Source: JACVRN01 sp036389255
GTDB lineage: Bacteria; Acidobacteriota; Blastocatellia; Pyrinomonadales; Pyrinomonadaceae
Length of the DNA stretch: 64,000 nucleotides
Direction: 5' to 3'
NCBI GenBank assembly: GCA_036389255.1
Contig: DASVQI010000019.1
Location: 124,001 to 188,000, forward strand
Shown: positions 42,551-51,909 of the stretch, piece by piece
How the letters are laid out: every line of letters starts with the position of its first letter
Position numbering within the stretch: position 1 is the first letter of the stretch
Made by a program: the position numbers and the translations under genes
Notes under the pieces: model-generated
Told to the model about the DNA's origin: nothing
Databases searched by the model: none
What the model saw: the letters and a program-made list of their open reading frames with translations, nothing else

Positions 42551-42874
42551 TTACAAAAATTCCTCTACCTTTCGCCCCGTGCGGCGCTCGAACTGTTCCG
42601 CGAGCGAGGGCAAGCCATGAGACGATTCGTCGCGCGTCAGACGCTCAACGCGCCACATGGGAAAGAAGAGGTCTGTCAGTCCGACGAAGGGCTCGTCGTG
42701 CGCGACCGATTGCGTCCAATCGTCAAACGCGTTCAGGTCTAGCCCGCGCATGAAGATGCCAGCAGCAGAGATTTCATACAGCACGCCCCAGCACTTTTCG
42801 CGCGGGCTGTGCAGCACGACCAGAACCTTCTCGCCGCGCTTGATTCCTCTCTCGTCTCTCTTAGGATTATCCAT
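42551..42874 (-). CDS. Conserved hypothetical protein
   Basis: This 107-residue soluble protein contains EKVLVVLHSPREKCWGVLYE, AGIFMRGLDLNAFDDW and FFPMWRVERLTRDES. The first part looks like a small beta-barrel, possibly PilZ-like, but the RxxxR and D/NxSxxG motifs of true PilZ domains are not clear. It lies between recA and a diguanylate cyclase on the same strand, so a link to c-di-GMP is conceivable but unproven. Confidence 0.65.
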   Translation of the reverse strand: MDNPKRDERGIKRGEKVLVVLHSPREKCWGVLYEISAAGIFMRGLDLNAFDDWTQSVAHDEPFVGLTDLFFPMWRVERLTRDESSHGLPSLAEQFERRTGRKVEEFL

Positions 42875-42913
42875 AAGCTTCAGACCCTTTTTTAAGGTTA
42901 CACACGGCGACTC

Positions 42914-43852
42914 TTAAAGGCTAATCAAAGGGGCTACGCTGACGCGGTCGCGCCCGTCGCGCTTGGCCGTGTAGAGCGCCGCGTCCGATGCCGCGTAAAG
43001 CTCCCGCTCGCTGATGGCATGAGCCGGGCAAGAGGCCACGCCGAGGCTGATGGTGACGCGGCCAATGGCTTCCAGAGCCTCCGATGCGACGGTCTGGCGA
43101 AGACGCTCTGCGGCGCGCACGGCCTTCTCCGCGTCCGCTCCGGCCAGAAGCAGCGCGAACTCTTCGCCGCCCAGTCTGGCCGCCGTGTCGTTGTCACGCG
43201 ACATCTGCTGTAGAGCGCCTGCGACGTGACGAATCACCACGTCGCCAGCCGAATGACCGTACGTGTCGTTTATACGCTTCAGGTGGTCAACGTCAACTAT
43301 GACCAGCGCGCATGGAGTTTTGTAGCGCCGCCAGCGCTCAACCTCTTGGCCCAGCGCCGTGCGGAAGCGTCTGCGATTGAGAAGGCCCGTCAGGTAATCC
43401 CTGTCGGCTTCGGCGCGCAGTTGGTCAACGTTCTGGCGCATGGAGACAAGTTGAGACGAGCGCGCGATGAGCAGGGGAAGCTCCTGCGGAAGCTGGAAGT
43501 AATCGAAAGCGCCAACTTCCAGAGCCGACCGTCTCACCTCAAGCGTCGCTTCGCGCGCGCCTACGAGGATGAAGGGGAGGGCGCTCTCTTCGGCGCGCCG
43601 CAACTGGCTGGCAAGCTCCTTCGTATTCAGGCTCTGCAAGCGCTCCTCAACGATGATTATGTGCGGGCGCTCGCGCCTGAGCGCTATCAGCGCGTCGGTA
43701 GACCTGCTGGTGCCTACTACCTTAAGGCCAGCCTCTTCCAGCGAGTGTGCGAATGTGATTGAAGGCGGATTGTCTGTGACTATCAGGACGCGCCCGTGCT
43801 GCTCGCGCTGGGCCCGTGCGCGCACCTCCTGTGCCGGTATGGGGGAACTCAT
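42914..43852 (-). CDS. Receiver domain - GGDEF diguanylate cyclase
   Basis: The protein has 312 residues. Residues 17-135 are a response-regulator receiver fold (GRVLIVTDNPPSITFAHSL, IIIVEERL with the phospho-acceptor position occupied by Glu-Glu rather than a clear Asp). The GGDEF domain follows (DYLTGLLNRRRF, IDVDHLKRINDTYGH-type motif and the active-site RLGGEEFALLLAG), so c-di-GMP synthesis is expected. The receiver appears degenerate and may not be phosphorylated. No kinase is nearby. Confidence 0.88.
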   Translation of the reverse strand: MSSPIPAQEVRARAQREQHGRVLIVTDNPPSITFAHSLEEAGLKVVGTSRSTDALIALRRERPHIIIVEERLQSLNTKELASQLRRAEESALPFILVGAREATLEVRRSALEVGAFDYFQLPQELPLLIARSSQLVSMRQNVDQLRAEADRDYLTGLLNRRRFRTALGQEVERWRRYKTPCALVIVDVDHLKRINDTYGHSAGDVVIRHVAGALQQMSRDNDTAARLGGEEFALLLAGADAEKAVRAAERLRQTVASEALEAIGRVTISLGVASCPAHAISERELYAASDAALYTAKRDGRDRVSVAPLISL

Positions 43853-44069
43853 TCAATATTGTCCTGCCGAGGGAAAGCAAATTTGCAGCAAGGGAAAGTG
43901 AGATTTATGGGACAAAGGCGAACCTGCTTGAAACTTTTACTTCTCTTCCAGACCACTCGGTCGCCAGCATAACCGATTCGGGGCGCTCGCCGTCAAGGTT
44001 TAACATGCAGGACGTAGAAATAAAGTTGAAGGCGAAGCTGGACTTCCGCCTGCTCTGTCTTTGCCTGCG

Positions 44070-44636
<567 letters not shown>

Positions 44637-44700
44637 AAAAGTAATCGTGTCGGGCAGTAAGCTAGTCTAACAGTCAGGACGAACAGCTACACCGCTTACC

Positions 44701-45513
44701 TCATACTTTCCCCTGTTCCGCATCGCGCAGCAGGTCGGCTACGGGTGTGTGGCCGTTCTTCAAAGCCCAGTCGCGCGCGGTGCGCCCCTTATAATCTTTG
44801 ACGGAAACGTCCGCCTTTGCTCTCAACAGCTCGCGCACTACGTTCAGGTGGCCGCCTGCTGCGGCGAACATCAGTGGGGTGGCGTCAAACTTGTTCCTGA
44901 GATTAACCTCCGCGCCGCGCTCTATCAGCAACCTCACTATATCAGGGCGGGGCGTCAGCGAGGCGCGCACGAGCGCAGTCTCGCCGTCGGCGTCGCGTAA
45001 ATTGAGATTTGTGCCCTTGTCGAGCATGGCCTGTACAAGCTCCGGCATACGCCACGCGGCCATCATGAGGGCCGTCTGTCCGAACTTCTCCTGAAGGTTC
45101 AGGTCTGGGTTTTTCTCAAGGAGCAGAGTTGCAACCTGCTTTCGCTCGTTCATAATCGCGCGCATGAGCGCCGTCCATCTATCTTTATCCACGGCGTTGA
45201 TGTCCGTGCCTTCAGAGCCCACGAGCGCCTTGACTATATTCAGGTCGCCTCTGGCCGCAGCCTCAATGAGCGCCGTCTCTTCCCTTTCGTTCCTGACGTT
45301 CGGGTTCATGCCCGCGGCCAGAAAAGCGTTCACGGCCCAGACATCCCCTCCGGCCGCGTGAGACAGAAACGATTTCTCGTCGAACGATATGCCGCGCAGC
45401 TTCAGAGCGCGTCTGGCATTCTCCGGGCTAGGCTTCTGGCCGAAGCGGTCAACGCAAGCCCCGAGCGTGAGCAAAAGCGAGAGCGTGATGATTGCGGGCC
45501 TGATTCTTCGCAT
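44701..45513 (-). CDS. Ankyrin-repeat lipoprotein
   Basis: This 270-residue protein begins with a lipoprotein signal (TLSLLLTLGAC, lipobox LGAC at about residue 20). Six or so ankyrin repeats follow (AAGGDVWAVNAFLAAGMNPN, EETALIEAAARGDLNIVKAL, etc.), each ~33 residues. Ankyrin repeats bind other proteins; the partner is unknown. The stop is 64 bp upstream of trpG and the start is 25 bp after the cyclophilin gene, suggesting one operon. Confidence 0.85.
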   Translation of the reverse strand: MRRIRPAIITLSLLLTLGACVDRFGQKPSPENARRALKLRGISFDEKSFLSHAAGGDVWAVNAFLAAGMNPNVRNEREETALIEAAARGDLNIVKALVGSEGTDINAVDKDRWTALMRAIMNERKQVATLLLEKNPDLNLQEKFGQTALMMAAWRMPELVQAMLDKGTNLNLRDADGETALVRASLTPRPDIVRLLIERGAEVNLRNKFDATPLMFAAAGGHLNVVRELLRAKADVSVKDYKGRTARDWALKNGHTPVADLLRDAEQGKV

Positions 45514-45538
45514 ACCGCCAATTCGGATAGGTTGCCGC

Positions 45539-46270
45539 TCATTTCACGCACGGCGCTGTGGTGGCGCGTGTGAGACGCACGGGCTTGACCGGCTTGTCGC
45601 CTTCCGTCTGCATGTTGTTGATGGCGTCAACCGTCTCCATTCCCTTTATCACTCGACCGAAGGCCGCGAACTTGTTGTCCAGCGTCGGCTCTTCCTCGCT
45701 GACCAGTATGAAGAAGTGGGTGCTAGCGCCGTTCGGCGTCTCGGGCCTTGCCATAGAGACTATGCCGCGCACGTGCTTTATGTAATTAGGCTCGTCAAGA
45801 ATCTTTCGACGCGCACGCTCCAACAACTCCTCGCCCTTGTCGGCAGAGCCCCAGCGCTCGCTCGTAGAGAGGTTGCCGCCCTGTATGACGAAGCCCTTGA
45901 CGACGCGGCTGAAGGTGATCGTATCGAATGAGCCTGTCGAAACCAGATTGAGAAAGTTGCGGGCCGTCTCGGGCGCGGCCTCGGCCAGCATCTCTATGAC
46001 AATCGCGCCGCTTTCCGTCTCAAGCGTGACGCACTGCTCGGCCATCTTGGCAACAGTAGCACCATCGAAAGGCTCCGGCTTCTTCTTCGTCTGAGCCACG
46101 GGCGGGGCCGCGCGCTCGTTGCTCTTTTTCGGAGCCTGCGGCGGCGTAGGCTGCTGCTGCGGCTCCTGCGCCTTCACAACTGAGACAGAAGCGAAGATGA
46201 GCAGGGACAGAAGCAGAGCAAATCTTCGGCTCGTCCCTTTGCCTTTAACCTTTTGTCCTTTTAGTTTCAT
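45539..46270 (-). CDS. Exported cyclophilin-type peptidyl-prolyl isomerase
   Basis: The protein has 243 residues with a signal peptide (SRRFALLLSLLIFASVSVVK, cut near AQE) and a Pro/Gln/Lys-rich linker. The cyclophilin core is clear: FHRV-type NLVSTGSFDTITFSRVVKGF, IQGGN, and HFFILVSEEEPTLDNKFAAFGRV. It would assist folding in the periplasm. It overlaps trpE by 4 bp (ATGA), so the two are translationally coupled despite unrelated roles. Confidence 0.88.
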   Translation of the reverse strand: MKLKGQKVKGKGTSRRFALLLSLLIFASVSVVKAQEPQQQPTPPQAPKKSNERAAPPVAQTKKKPEPFDGATVAKMAEQCVTLETESGAIVIEMLAEAAPETARNFLNLVSTGSFDTITFSRVVKGFVIQGGNLSTSERWGSADKGEELLERARRKILDEPNYIKHVRGIVSMARPETPNGASTHFFILVSEEEPTLDNKFAAFGRVIKGMETVDAINNMQTEGDKPVKPVRLTRATTAPCVK

Positions 46271-47787
46271 AAACCCTTTTCCGCCATCTCTACTGCGCGC
46301 ACGAGGGCGCGCGCCTTGTTGACCGTCTCTTCGTACTCACGCTCCGGCACGGAATCGGCTACGATGCCTGCTCCGGCCTGCACGGTCGCTTCCCCGTCTT
46401 TGATGACGATAGTGCGAATGGCTATGCACGAATCCAGATTGCCCGCGTAGTCTATGTAGCCTATGGAACCGGCGTAGATGCCGCGCTCTTCCGGCTCAAT
46501 CCCGCGTATGAGCTGCATGGCGCGCACCTTCGGCGCTCCCGTCACGGTTCCGGCAGGAAAGCAGGAGGCGAAGGCGTCGAAGCGGTCTAGCCCGTCGCGC
46601 AGCCTCGCTCTTAAGGAAGTGACAAGGTGCTGCACGTGCGAGTAACGCTCGACCGTCATCAGCTCTCCGACTTCTACAGAGCCGTAGTCCGACACTCGCC
46701 CCAAATCGTTGCGCCCGAGGTCAACCAGCATCATGTGCTCGGCCACCTCCTTTTCATCCGTGCTCATCTCTTCGCCCAGCAGCCAGTCTTCCGTCTCCGT
46801 TGAGCCGCGACGACGCGTGCCCGCAATAGGACGATAATCCAGTCGCTGCCCGCGACACCGGACAAGCATCTCCGGCGAAGCGCCTATCACGGCCTCGCCG
46901 TTTAAGCGCAGCAGGTACATGTAGGGCGAAGGGTTAGTGGCCCTGAGCGTGCGATAGATTGAGAGGGGGTCTGCGACCACGCGCTTCCTGAATTTCTGTG
47001 ACAGCACCGCCTGATAGCATTCGCCCGCAGCTATGCGCTCTTTGATTTCGTCTACGGCATGCTCGAACTTCTCGCGCGGCCAGTTGGACTGAAACTGCGC
47101 GGAAGCGCTCTCTTCATCCGGCTCGAACGTCTCGCCCGCTTCGAGCGAGCGCGCCTCAAGCAGAAGCTTCTCTATGCGCTCAGTCTCTTCTACCGCCCTG
47201 TCGTAAAGCTCGCGCAGGCGCATGCGGCTCCCGCCAGCCTCTTCCGTGAAGACCACGGAGGTAATAAGCATCTGCTGGCGCACGCGGTCGAAGGCCAGCA
47301 CCGTGCGGAAGAACATCCAGACGGCGTCGTCCGACGCAAGCTTCGCCGCCTCGTAGCCCTTTTCCAGCACGGGCTCGAACCAGCGCGCCGCGTCGTAGGA
47401 GAAGAAGCCGACCGCGCCGCCCGCCAGTGGGGCAAGCTGGCTGTGCGAGCGCGCAAGCTTTCTGGCCCTGAAGTGCTCGCGCAGAAAATCCACGGCCCGC
47501 TCGTCGCGCTCCGTCATCTTCTCGCCGCCGACTTCTATAAAAGTCCGCCCGCCTCGCCCGCGCACAACCATCTCGGGGTTCGCGCCGAGGAAGGAGTAGC
47601 GCGCGACCCGCTCGCCGCCTTCTACGGATTCGAGCAGGAAAGCGTAAGGGGCATCGCCCGCGACACGCATGAGCGCGCCCACCGGCGTCTGTAAATCCGC
47701 CAGCACGGTGCGCACGACGGGAACAACGTTGCCGCGCGCCGCATCAACTACAAAATCCTCAAATGTCGCTGGCTTAAGCTCAAGCAT
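46267..47787 (-). CDS. trpE: Anthranilate synthase component I
   Basis: The start at MLELKPATFEDF (47785-47787) gives 506 residues. The LLES motif of the tryptophan feedback site is present (YAFLLESVEGGERVARYSFLG). The chorismate-binding core contains PIAGTRRRGSTETEDWLLGE, KEVAEHMMLVDLGRNDLGRV and LDSCIAIRTIVI, as in TrpE. It overlaps the SDR gene upstream by 8 bp and the cyclophilin gene downstream by 4 bp. PabB is a possible alternative, but the motifs fit TrpE better. Confidence 0.9.
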   Translation of the reverse strand: MLELKPATFEDFVVDAARGNVVPVVRTVLADLQTPVGALMRVAGDAPYAFLLESVEGGERVARYSFLGANPEMVVRGRGGRTFIEVGGEKMTERDERAVDFLREHFRARKLARSHSQLAPLAGGAVGFFSYDAARWFEPVLEKGYEAAKLASDDAVWMFFRTVLAFDRVRQQMLITSVVFTEEAGGSRMRLRELYDRAVEETERIEKLLLEARSLEAGETFEPDEESASAQFQSNWPREKFEHAVDEIKERIAAGECYQAVLSQKFRKRVVADPLSIYRTLRATNPSPYMYLLRLNGEAVIGASPEMLVRCRGQRLDYRPIAGTRRRGSTETEDWLLGEEMSTDEKEVAEHMMLVDLGRNDLGRVSDYGSVEVGELMTVERYSHVQHLVTSLRARLRDGLDRFDAFASCFPAGTVTGAPKVRAMQLIRGIEPEERGIYAGSIGYIDYAGNLDSCIAIRTIVIKDGEATVQAGAGIVADSVPEREYEETVNKARALVRAVEMAEKGL

Positions 47788-48571
47788 CCGTGAAGCGACT
47801 CGTGGAGAGCCAGTGGCCGCCGTCAACCACCAGCACCGTGCCGTTGATGAAGCTCGCCGCATCCGAGCAGAGGAAGACCGCCGATTGTTCTATGTCGCGT
47901 ATGAGGCCGAAGCGTCTTAGTGGAATATGTTTTCGCAGCCTCTCTTTCACGTCCGGCGGGACGAGCCGCTTCATGCCTTCCGTGTCTTCGATTGGCCCCG
48001 GCGCGATGGCGTTGACGCGAATCCCGTAGCGCCCCCACTCCACCGCCAGATTCCGCGTCAAAGCGTCCACTCCGGCCTTGGCCGCAGAGACGTGAAGCTG
48101 CAAAGGAGTGCCGCCGTAATGAAGCGTCGCGCTGATGTTCAGAATCTGCCCGCGATTCTTCTTCAGCTCGGGGAAGGCCGCCCGCGAGACGTTGAAGGTT
48201 CCCTTGAGGTCTATGTCAACGACCGTCCCGAAGCCGTTGGGAGACAACTCCTCCGCAGGGCAAAGGAAATTCCCGGCAGCGCCGTTGACCACTATGTCCA
48301 GCTTGCCGAAGCGCTCGACGGAAGCCGCGACGGCCCGCTCTACGTCCTCCATGCTACGCACGTCGGCCGCAAAGGCCAGCGCCTCGCCGCCCGCAGCGCG
48401 AATCCTCTCCGCAGCAGGCTCAAGATGCTCCATGCGGCGGCTGACAAGCACCACACGCGCGCCCGCCTCCGCGAGCGCACGAGCCACGCCTCCGGTGATG
48501 CCTGTTCCCCCGCCCGTCACAAGCGCGACGCGCCCCTTCAGCAATCCGTCAACAAAATATTTTTCGCTCAT
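47780..48571 (-). CDS. Short-chain dehydrogenase, 2,4-dienoyl-CoA reductase-like
   Basis: This 263-residue SDR has the NAD(P) motif TGGGTGITGG. It also has NGAAGNFLCPAEELSPNGF and VVDIDLKGTFNVSRA, which match peroxisomal-type 2,4-dienoyl-CoA reductases. As in that subfamily, the usual catalytic Tyr of YxxxK is absent (HVSAAKAGVDAL), so this is not a broken enzyme. It would act in degrading unsaturated fatty acids. Its 3' end overlaps trpE by 8 bp. Confidence 0.82.
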   Translation of the reverse strand: MSEKYFVDGLLKGRVALVTGGGTGITGGVARALAEAGARVVLVSRRMEHLEPAAERIRAAGGEALAFAADVRSMEDVERAVAASVERFGKLDIVVNGAAGNFLCPAEELSPNGFGTVVDIDLKGTFNVSRAAFPELKKNRGQILNISATLHYGGTPLQLHVSAAKAGVDALTRNLAVEWGRYGIRVNAIAPGPIEDTEGMKRLVPPDVKERLRKHIPLRRFGLIRDIEQSAVFLCSDAASFINGTVLVVDGGHWLSTSRFTDA

Positions 48572-48579
48572 AGATTAAA

Positions 48580-48655
48580 TGGAGTCTTCAGTTTTCAGCA
48601 GAAGACGGGTTTGGTCTTAACTGAAAACTGATTACTGAAAACTGTTCACTGTTTT
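48580..48655. repeat. Intergenic hairpin built from TCAGTTTTCAG words
   Basis: The left arm (GTCTTCAGTTTTCAGCAGAA) faces right-arm copies ACTGAAAACTGATTACTGAA, with GACGGG/AAGACC near the tip. It separates the TPR lipoprotein gene from the SDR gene. Confidence 0.7.
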
Positions 48656-49146
48656 TGAAGTGGCGCAGGCTCAGCGCCTTCTTCCGGCACCTGCCGGTTC
48701 ATCTGCTTGAGAATGCCTATGATGGTGTCAGACCAGTAGCGAGCTTCCTCGTTGTTCGGGTCATAGCGCATGGTGCGGCGATAGTCACCGAGGGCCGCCT
48801 GATACTGCCGCGCCTGCGTCAGAGCGTTGCCGCGCTCAAGGTAAGCTTCCGCCAGTTGCTTGCGCAGGGCCTCGTCTTTCGGCTTCTTCTTGGCCTGTTC
48901 CTCCAGCCGCTTGATTTTCGCGTCGTATGCAGAAGTGTCTATGTAATCACCCCCGCTTGATTTGGCGGGCGCGGACGGCGCAGGCCGGGCTGGCGCAACT
49001 CCCTGCGAGCCGCCGCTGTTACCCTGCGTATTAGAGCTGGCGACGTTCGTTTGATTACTGACGAGCTTCGGCTCGTTGCCGCCGCACGCGCTCAGGGAAA
49101 GGAGCGCCGCGCCCCACACCGCACAGGCTATTCGAATCCCTCTCAC
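48646..49146 (-). CDS. TPR lipoprotein
   Basis: This 166-residue protein has a lipoprotein signal (AVWGAALLSLSAC, Cys near residue 21) and a Ser/Ala/Pro-rich linker. About 1.5-2 TPR motifs follow (DEALRKQLAEAYLERGNALTQ and QYQAALGDYRRTMRYDPNN). It is probably a periplasm-facing scaffold. It lies 15 bp after the exported PEP-synthase-like gene and probably shares its transcript. Confidence 0.75.
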   Translation of the reverse strand: MRGIRIACAVWGAALLSLSACGGNEPKLVSNQTNVASSNTQGNSGGSQGVAPARPAPSAPAKSSGGDYIDTSAYDAKIKRLEEQAKKKPKDEALRKQLAEAYLERGNALTQARQYQAALGDYRRTMRYDPNNEEARYWSDTIIGILKQMNRQVPEEGAEPAPLQKQ

Positions 49147-49161
49147 TCTATCTCCTACTTT

Positions 49162-51075
49162 TCACTTTCCTTCAATATACGGGCGCGACTGGACTATGTA
49201 AATCTGGTCGCGCATGTAGGCCCATTCTATGTCCTGCTCGCGGCCCGCGAAGATGCGCTTGATTTCGCCTGCGGCGCGCACAAGGCGTCTCACGACTTCA
49301 TCGGTCAGCACGGCGCGGTCGCCCGTGATGGGGACTTCGCGGACTCCGCCTTGCTCGTCGAAGGTCAGCAGGCTGTCTTCAGCAGAGCGCGTCAGAACCT
49401 GCACGGCGTCGGTGCGAGGACGAAAGAGAATCTGCTCGGCAATCTTCTTGCCTTCAACCACCTTGATGCCTAAGCCGCGCTTGGCTGAGATGTAGATGGT
49501 GCCGCGATTCTCTTTGTCGAAGGGGTCGGTGGTAATCATCACGCCGGAGCTTTCGGAATTGATGCCCTCTTGGAGCAGCACCGCCATGAAGACTTTCGAG
49601 TGGTCTATGCCCGCGCGCTCGCGCGCCTCGTACGCCTCGAAATTCCAGAGCGAAGCCCAGACGGTCTTGACGGCTTCGATAATAGCATCGTCGCCGCGCA
49701 CGTTCGGCACGGTGTCGTAAAGCCCCGCGCCGCTAAAGTTCGCAAGGTCTTCCGTGTTCGATGAGCTTCGCACGAAGAGGCCCTTGTCCGGATACTCTTT
49801 CGCTACGCGTCGAAGAATCTCTGCTCTCAGCCCGGCGTTGAACTTTCCCTTCTGGAAACGCTCGCGCAGGTTTGCCAGCCGCTCGCGGCGGTAAGCCGGG
49901 TCGTGTACGAACCTCTGGTCGTCGCGCAGGTAGGTTATAAAATCATCGAGGCCGTTCTCTCTGGCGAACTGGTCGTAGTAATAGAAGGGCACGGTGAAGC
50001 CCGCAGGGACAGAGATGCCGGTGATGCGCGCGTTCATCACTTCGCCAAGATTGGCGCTCTTTGCGCCGTAGGCTGTGATGGAAGTTGCGTGTTGCTCGCT
50101 AAGCGCGGCCAGCCTCTTCTCGTTCAGGTTGAAGCGCGGCGTCATCAATTTCAGCCGCTCAGCCTCTCGGCGCTGGTAATCTTTAATCTGAGCAAGGTCT
50201 GCCCGCTTGATGATGTAGTTGTCGCGCCGCGTCTCGAACGAAACCCACCAAGTGTCGTACTGCTTAAGGATTTTGTCCGCGTCCTTTATGTAAGCGTTCG
50301 GGATGCCCCAGGACTTCGCCAGCAGGTTGATGTGAGAGAGCGGCGTCGAAGGCTTTGTGACGATGATTCCGGCCACGGGCGGAAGGTTAAGCGGCACTTC
50401 GCTCAGAACCAGAATTTCGTTCGCGCCAATCTCAACGTGGTCGTCCAGCTTGTCTATGATGTGTATGCGCCCTATGCCGCTCGCCAGATTGAGTCCCTGA
50501 TAAGCCTGCCCGCTCAGTATGTCGCTCTGGAGAACGCGCTCCATTCCCGTGAGCGTGGCGGAAGCTTCCTCCTGTCTCAGCGAGTTCGGCTTGTAGGCCA
50601 CGGGCTCGAAGAAGCTCTTGTTTATCACCTCCGACGCCAGCTTAATCAGTTCGGGCGTAATCAGGTCGCCTTCCCAGAACTCGAACGTCCAGCGCTTGAC
50701 CGTAGTCTGGTAAGCCAGCGTCCCAAGTATGAAGCGGCGGTTAGGCTTCAGGTAATTGTTCTCGAAAAACTCTTTCCCGCGCTCAAGGGAGAGATACGTG
50801 CCGTTGACGAAGTCCTTGTGAAAGGTGTAGCGGCGCGAGTTGACGTAATAAATCTTGTTCTTGTCGCTGCGGTCTATGACGAACATAGTGTGCGCCAGTG
50901 GATTCGGCGTCTCGGAATTGTAGACGCGCGCCACACGGTCGAACTCCGCCCGCGACCTTATCTCCGGCAGAGAGTTCGGCCCATTTTGCGCCGACGCGCC
51001 CGTGAGATAGACGGCTCCGGTCGCCAACAGGGCGAACAGGGCCGCGACGCACAGCCTGTACTTTGCTAGACCCAT
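49162..51075 (-). CDS. Exported PEP-synthase/dikinase-like protein with permuted domains
   Basis: The start at MGLAKYRLCVA (51073-51075) gives 637 residues with a signal peptide (VAALFALLATGAVYLTGASA). A novel N-terminal region (30-215) is followed by a phosphohistidine-swivel-like segment, GIIVTKPSTPLSHINLLAKS with His248. A PEP/pyruvate dikinase ATP-grasp domain then follows (about 345-637: GAKSANLGEVMNARI, VRSSSNTEDLANFSGAGLYD, and DIEWAYMRDQIYIVQSRPY). In ordinary PEP synthase and PPDK the order is ATP-grasp then swivel, so the order is reversed. Export is surprising because ATP and PEP are cytosolic. Confidence 0.8.
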   Translation of the reverse strand: MGLAKYRLCVAALFALLATGAVYLTGASAQNGPNSLPEIRSRAEFDRVARVYNSETPNPLAHTMFVIDRSDKNKIYYVNSRRYTFHKDFVNGTYLSLERGKEFFENNYLKPNRRFILGTLAYQTTVKRWTFEFWEGDLITPELIKLASEVINKSFFEPVAYKPNSLRQEEASATLTGMERVLQSDILSGQAYQGLNLASGIGRIHIIDKLDDHVEIGANEILVLSEVPLNLPPVAGIIVTKPSTPLSHINLLAKSWGIPNAYIKDADKILKQYDTWWVSFETRRDNYIIKRADLAQIKDYQRREAERLKLMTPRFNLNEKRLAALSEQHATSITAYGAKSANLGEVMNARITGISVPAGFTVPFYYYDQFARENGLDDFITYLRDDQRFVHDPAYRRERLANLRERFQKGKFNAGLRAEILRRVAKEYPDKGLFVRSSSNTEDLANFSGAGLYDTVPNVRGDDAIIEAVKTVWASLWNFEAYEARERAGIDHSKVFMAVLLQEGINSESSGVMITTDPFDKENRGTIYISAKRGLGIKVVEGKKIAEQILFRPRTDAVQVLTRSAEDSLLTFDEQGGVREVPITGDRAVLTDEVVRRLVRAAGEIKRIFAGREQDIEWAYMRDQIYIVQSRPYIEGK

Positions 51076-51207
51076 TTTCCAAACCTCTTCCTTTGTTTCC
51101 TCATGCAAAAGGCGGGAGAGCCTGCGATTGATTGTACAGAAGATGCGGCGCGGTGAACAAACCTTTGCGCGCCCGGAAGGCAGCGTTTCGTGTAAGCTTA
51201 GGCCGGG

Positions 51208-51849
51208 ATGATGAAAGAGAACGAAAGGATAGAAGATTTCCTGGAAGCGCTGAGAGAAAACTCGCCGGCGTTCGGCGTCCGGTTGAGCGGCGAGCAGGAA
51301 AAGCGTCTTGGCGATTACTACCGCATAGTCGGCCAGTGGAACGCGCGGCTTCATCTGGTAGCGCCGTGTACCGCTCAGGAGTTCGCCGTGCGCCACGTCC
51401 TTGAGTCACTGGTCGCGCTTCCCTTTCTTTCAAGTGAGGCGCTCGTCTTGGACGTGGGCTCAGGGGCGGGGCTGCCCATAATTCCCTGCCTCGTCATGCG
51501 CTCAGGGATTCGGGCCACGCTCATAGAAGCTTCGCAGAAGAAGGCGGTCTTCCTGCGCGAAGCCCTGCGACAAGTCGAAGCCAGCGCGCGCGCCACGGTT
51601 GTCGCAAAGAGGTTTGAAGAGACATTCGCGCCCGAAGCCGACTTTGTCACGATTCGCGCAATCGAGCGCTTCACGGAGAAGTTCCCGGAGCTTGTAGAAT
51701 GGTCGCCGCCCTCAAGCCGGCTGCTCTTCTTCGGCGGCCCCTCGCTTCAGGCAGAGATAGAAAAGGCCGCGCTCAGCTACGAGTCAGTCCTCATCCCCGA
51801 ATCCGAGCGCCGTTTCCTTTTCGTCATAGACAGCCGCGTCAAGAAATAA
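51208..51849 (+). CDS. rsmG: 16S rRNA (guanine-527-N7)-methyltransferase
   Basis: This 213-residue protein carries the RsmG features QWNARLHLVAPCTAQEFAVRH (substrate region) and LVLDVGSGAGLPIIPCLVMR (SAM loop), then ATLIEASQKKAVFLREALRQ. RsmG methylates G527 of 16S rRNA and its loss gives low-level streptomycin resistance. It reads right, with a terminator 2 bp after its stop. ATG at 51211 is an alternative start. Confidence 0.92.
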   Translation: MMKENERIEDFLEALRENSPAFGVRLSGEQEKRLGDYYRIVGQWNARLHLVAPCTAQEFAVRHVLESLVALPFLSSEALVLDVGSGAGLPIIPCLVMRSGIRATLIEASQKKAVFLREALRQVEASARATVVAKRFEETFAPEADFVTIRAIERFTEKFPELVEWSPPSSRLLFFGGPSLQAEIEKAALSYESVLIPESERRFLFVIDSRVKK

Positions 51850-51850
51850 A

Positions 51851-51884
51851 AAGGCCGGGTGAGCTGAGACGCTCGCCCGGCCTT
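51851..51884 (+). terminator. Rho-independent terminator after rsmG
   Basis: AAGGCCGGGTGAGC and GCTCGCCCGGCCTT pair over 14 bp with one G-T, with a TGAGAC loop and CCTTTTTC 6 bp downstream. It lies between convergent rsmG and the S55 peptidase gene. Confidence 0.85.
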
Positions 51885-51909
51885 GCTGCCTTTTTCAGTG
51901 TTTCTATCT

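Noticed and set aside
47780..48571. SDR lacking the YxxxK Tyr as a possible inactive enzyme
   Set aside because: 2,4-dienoyl-CoA reductases of this subfamily normally lack that Tyr, and the rest of the protein matches them.
49903..51069. 388-codon plus-strand ORF opposite the exported dikinase-like gene
   Set aside because: Antisense to a gene with clear domains; no recognisable motif.
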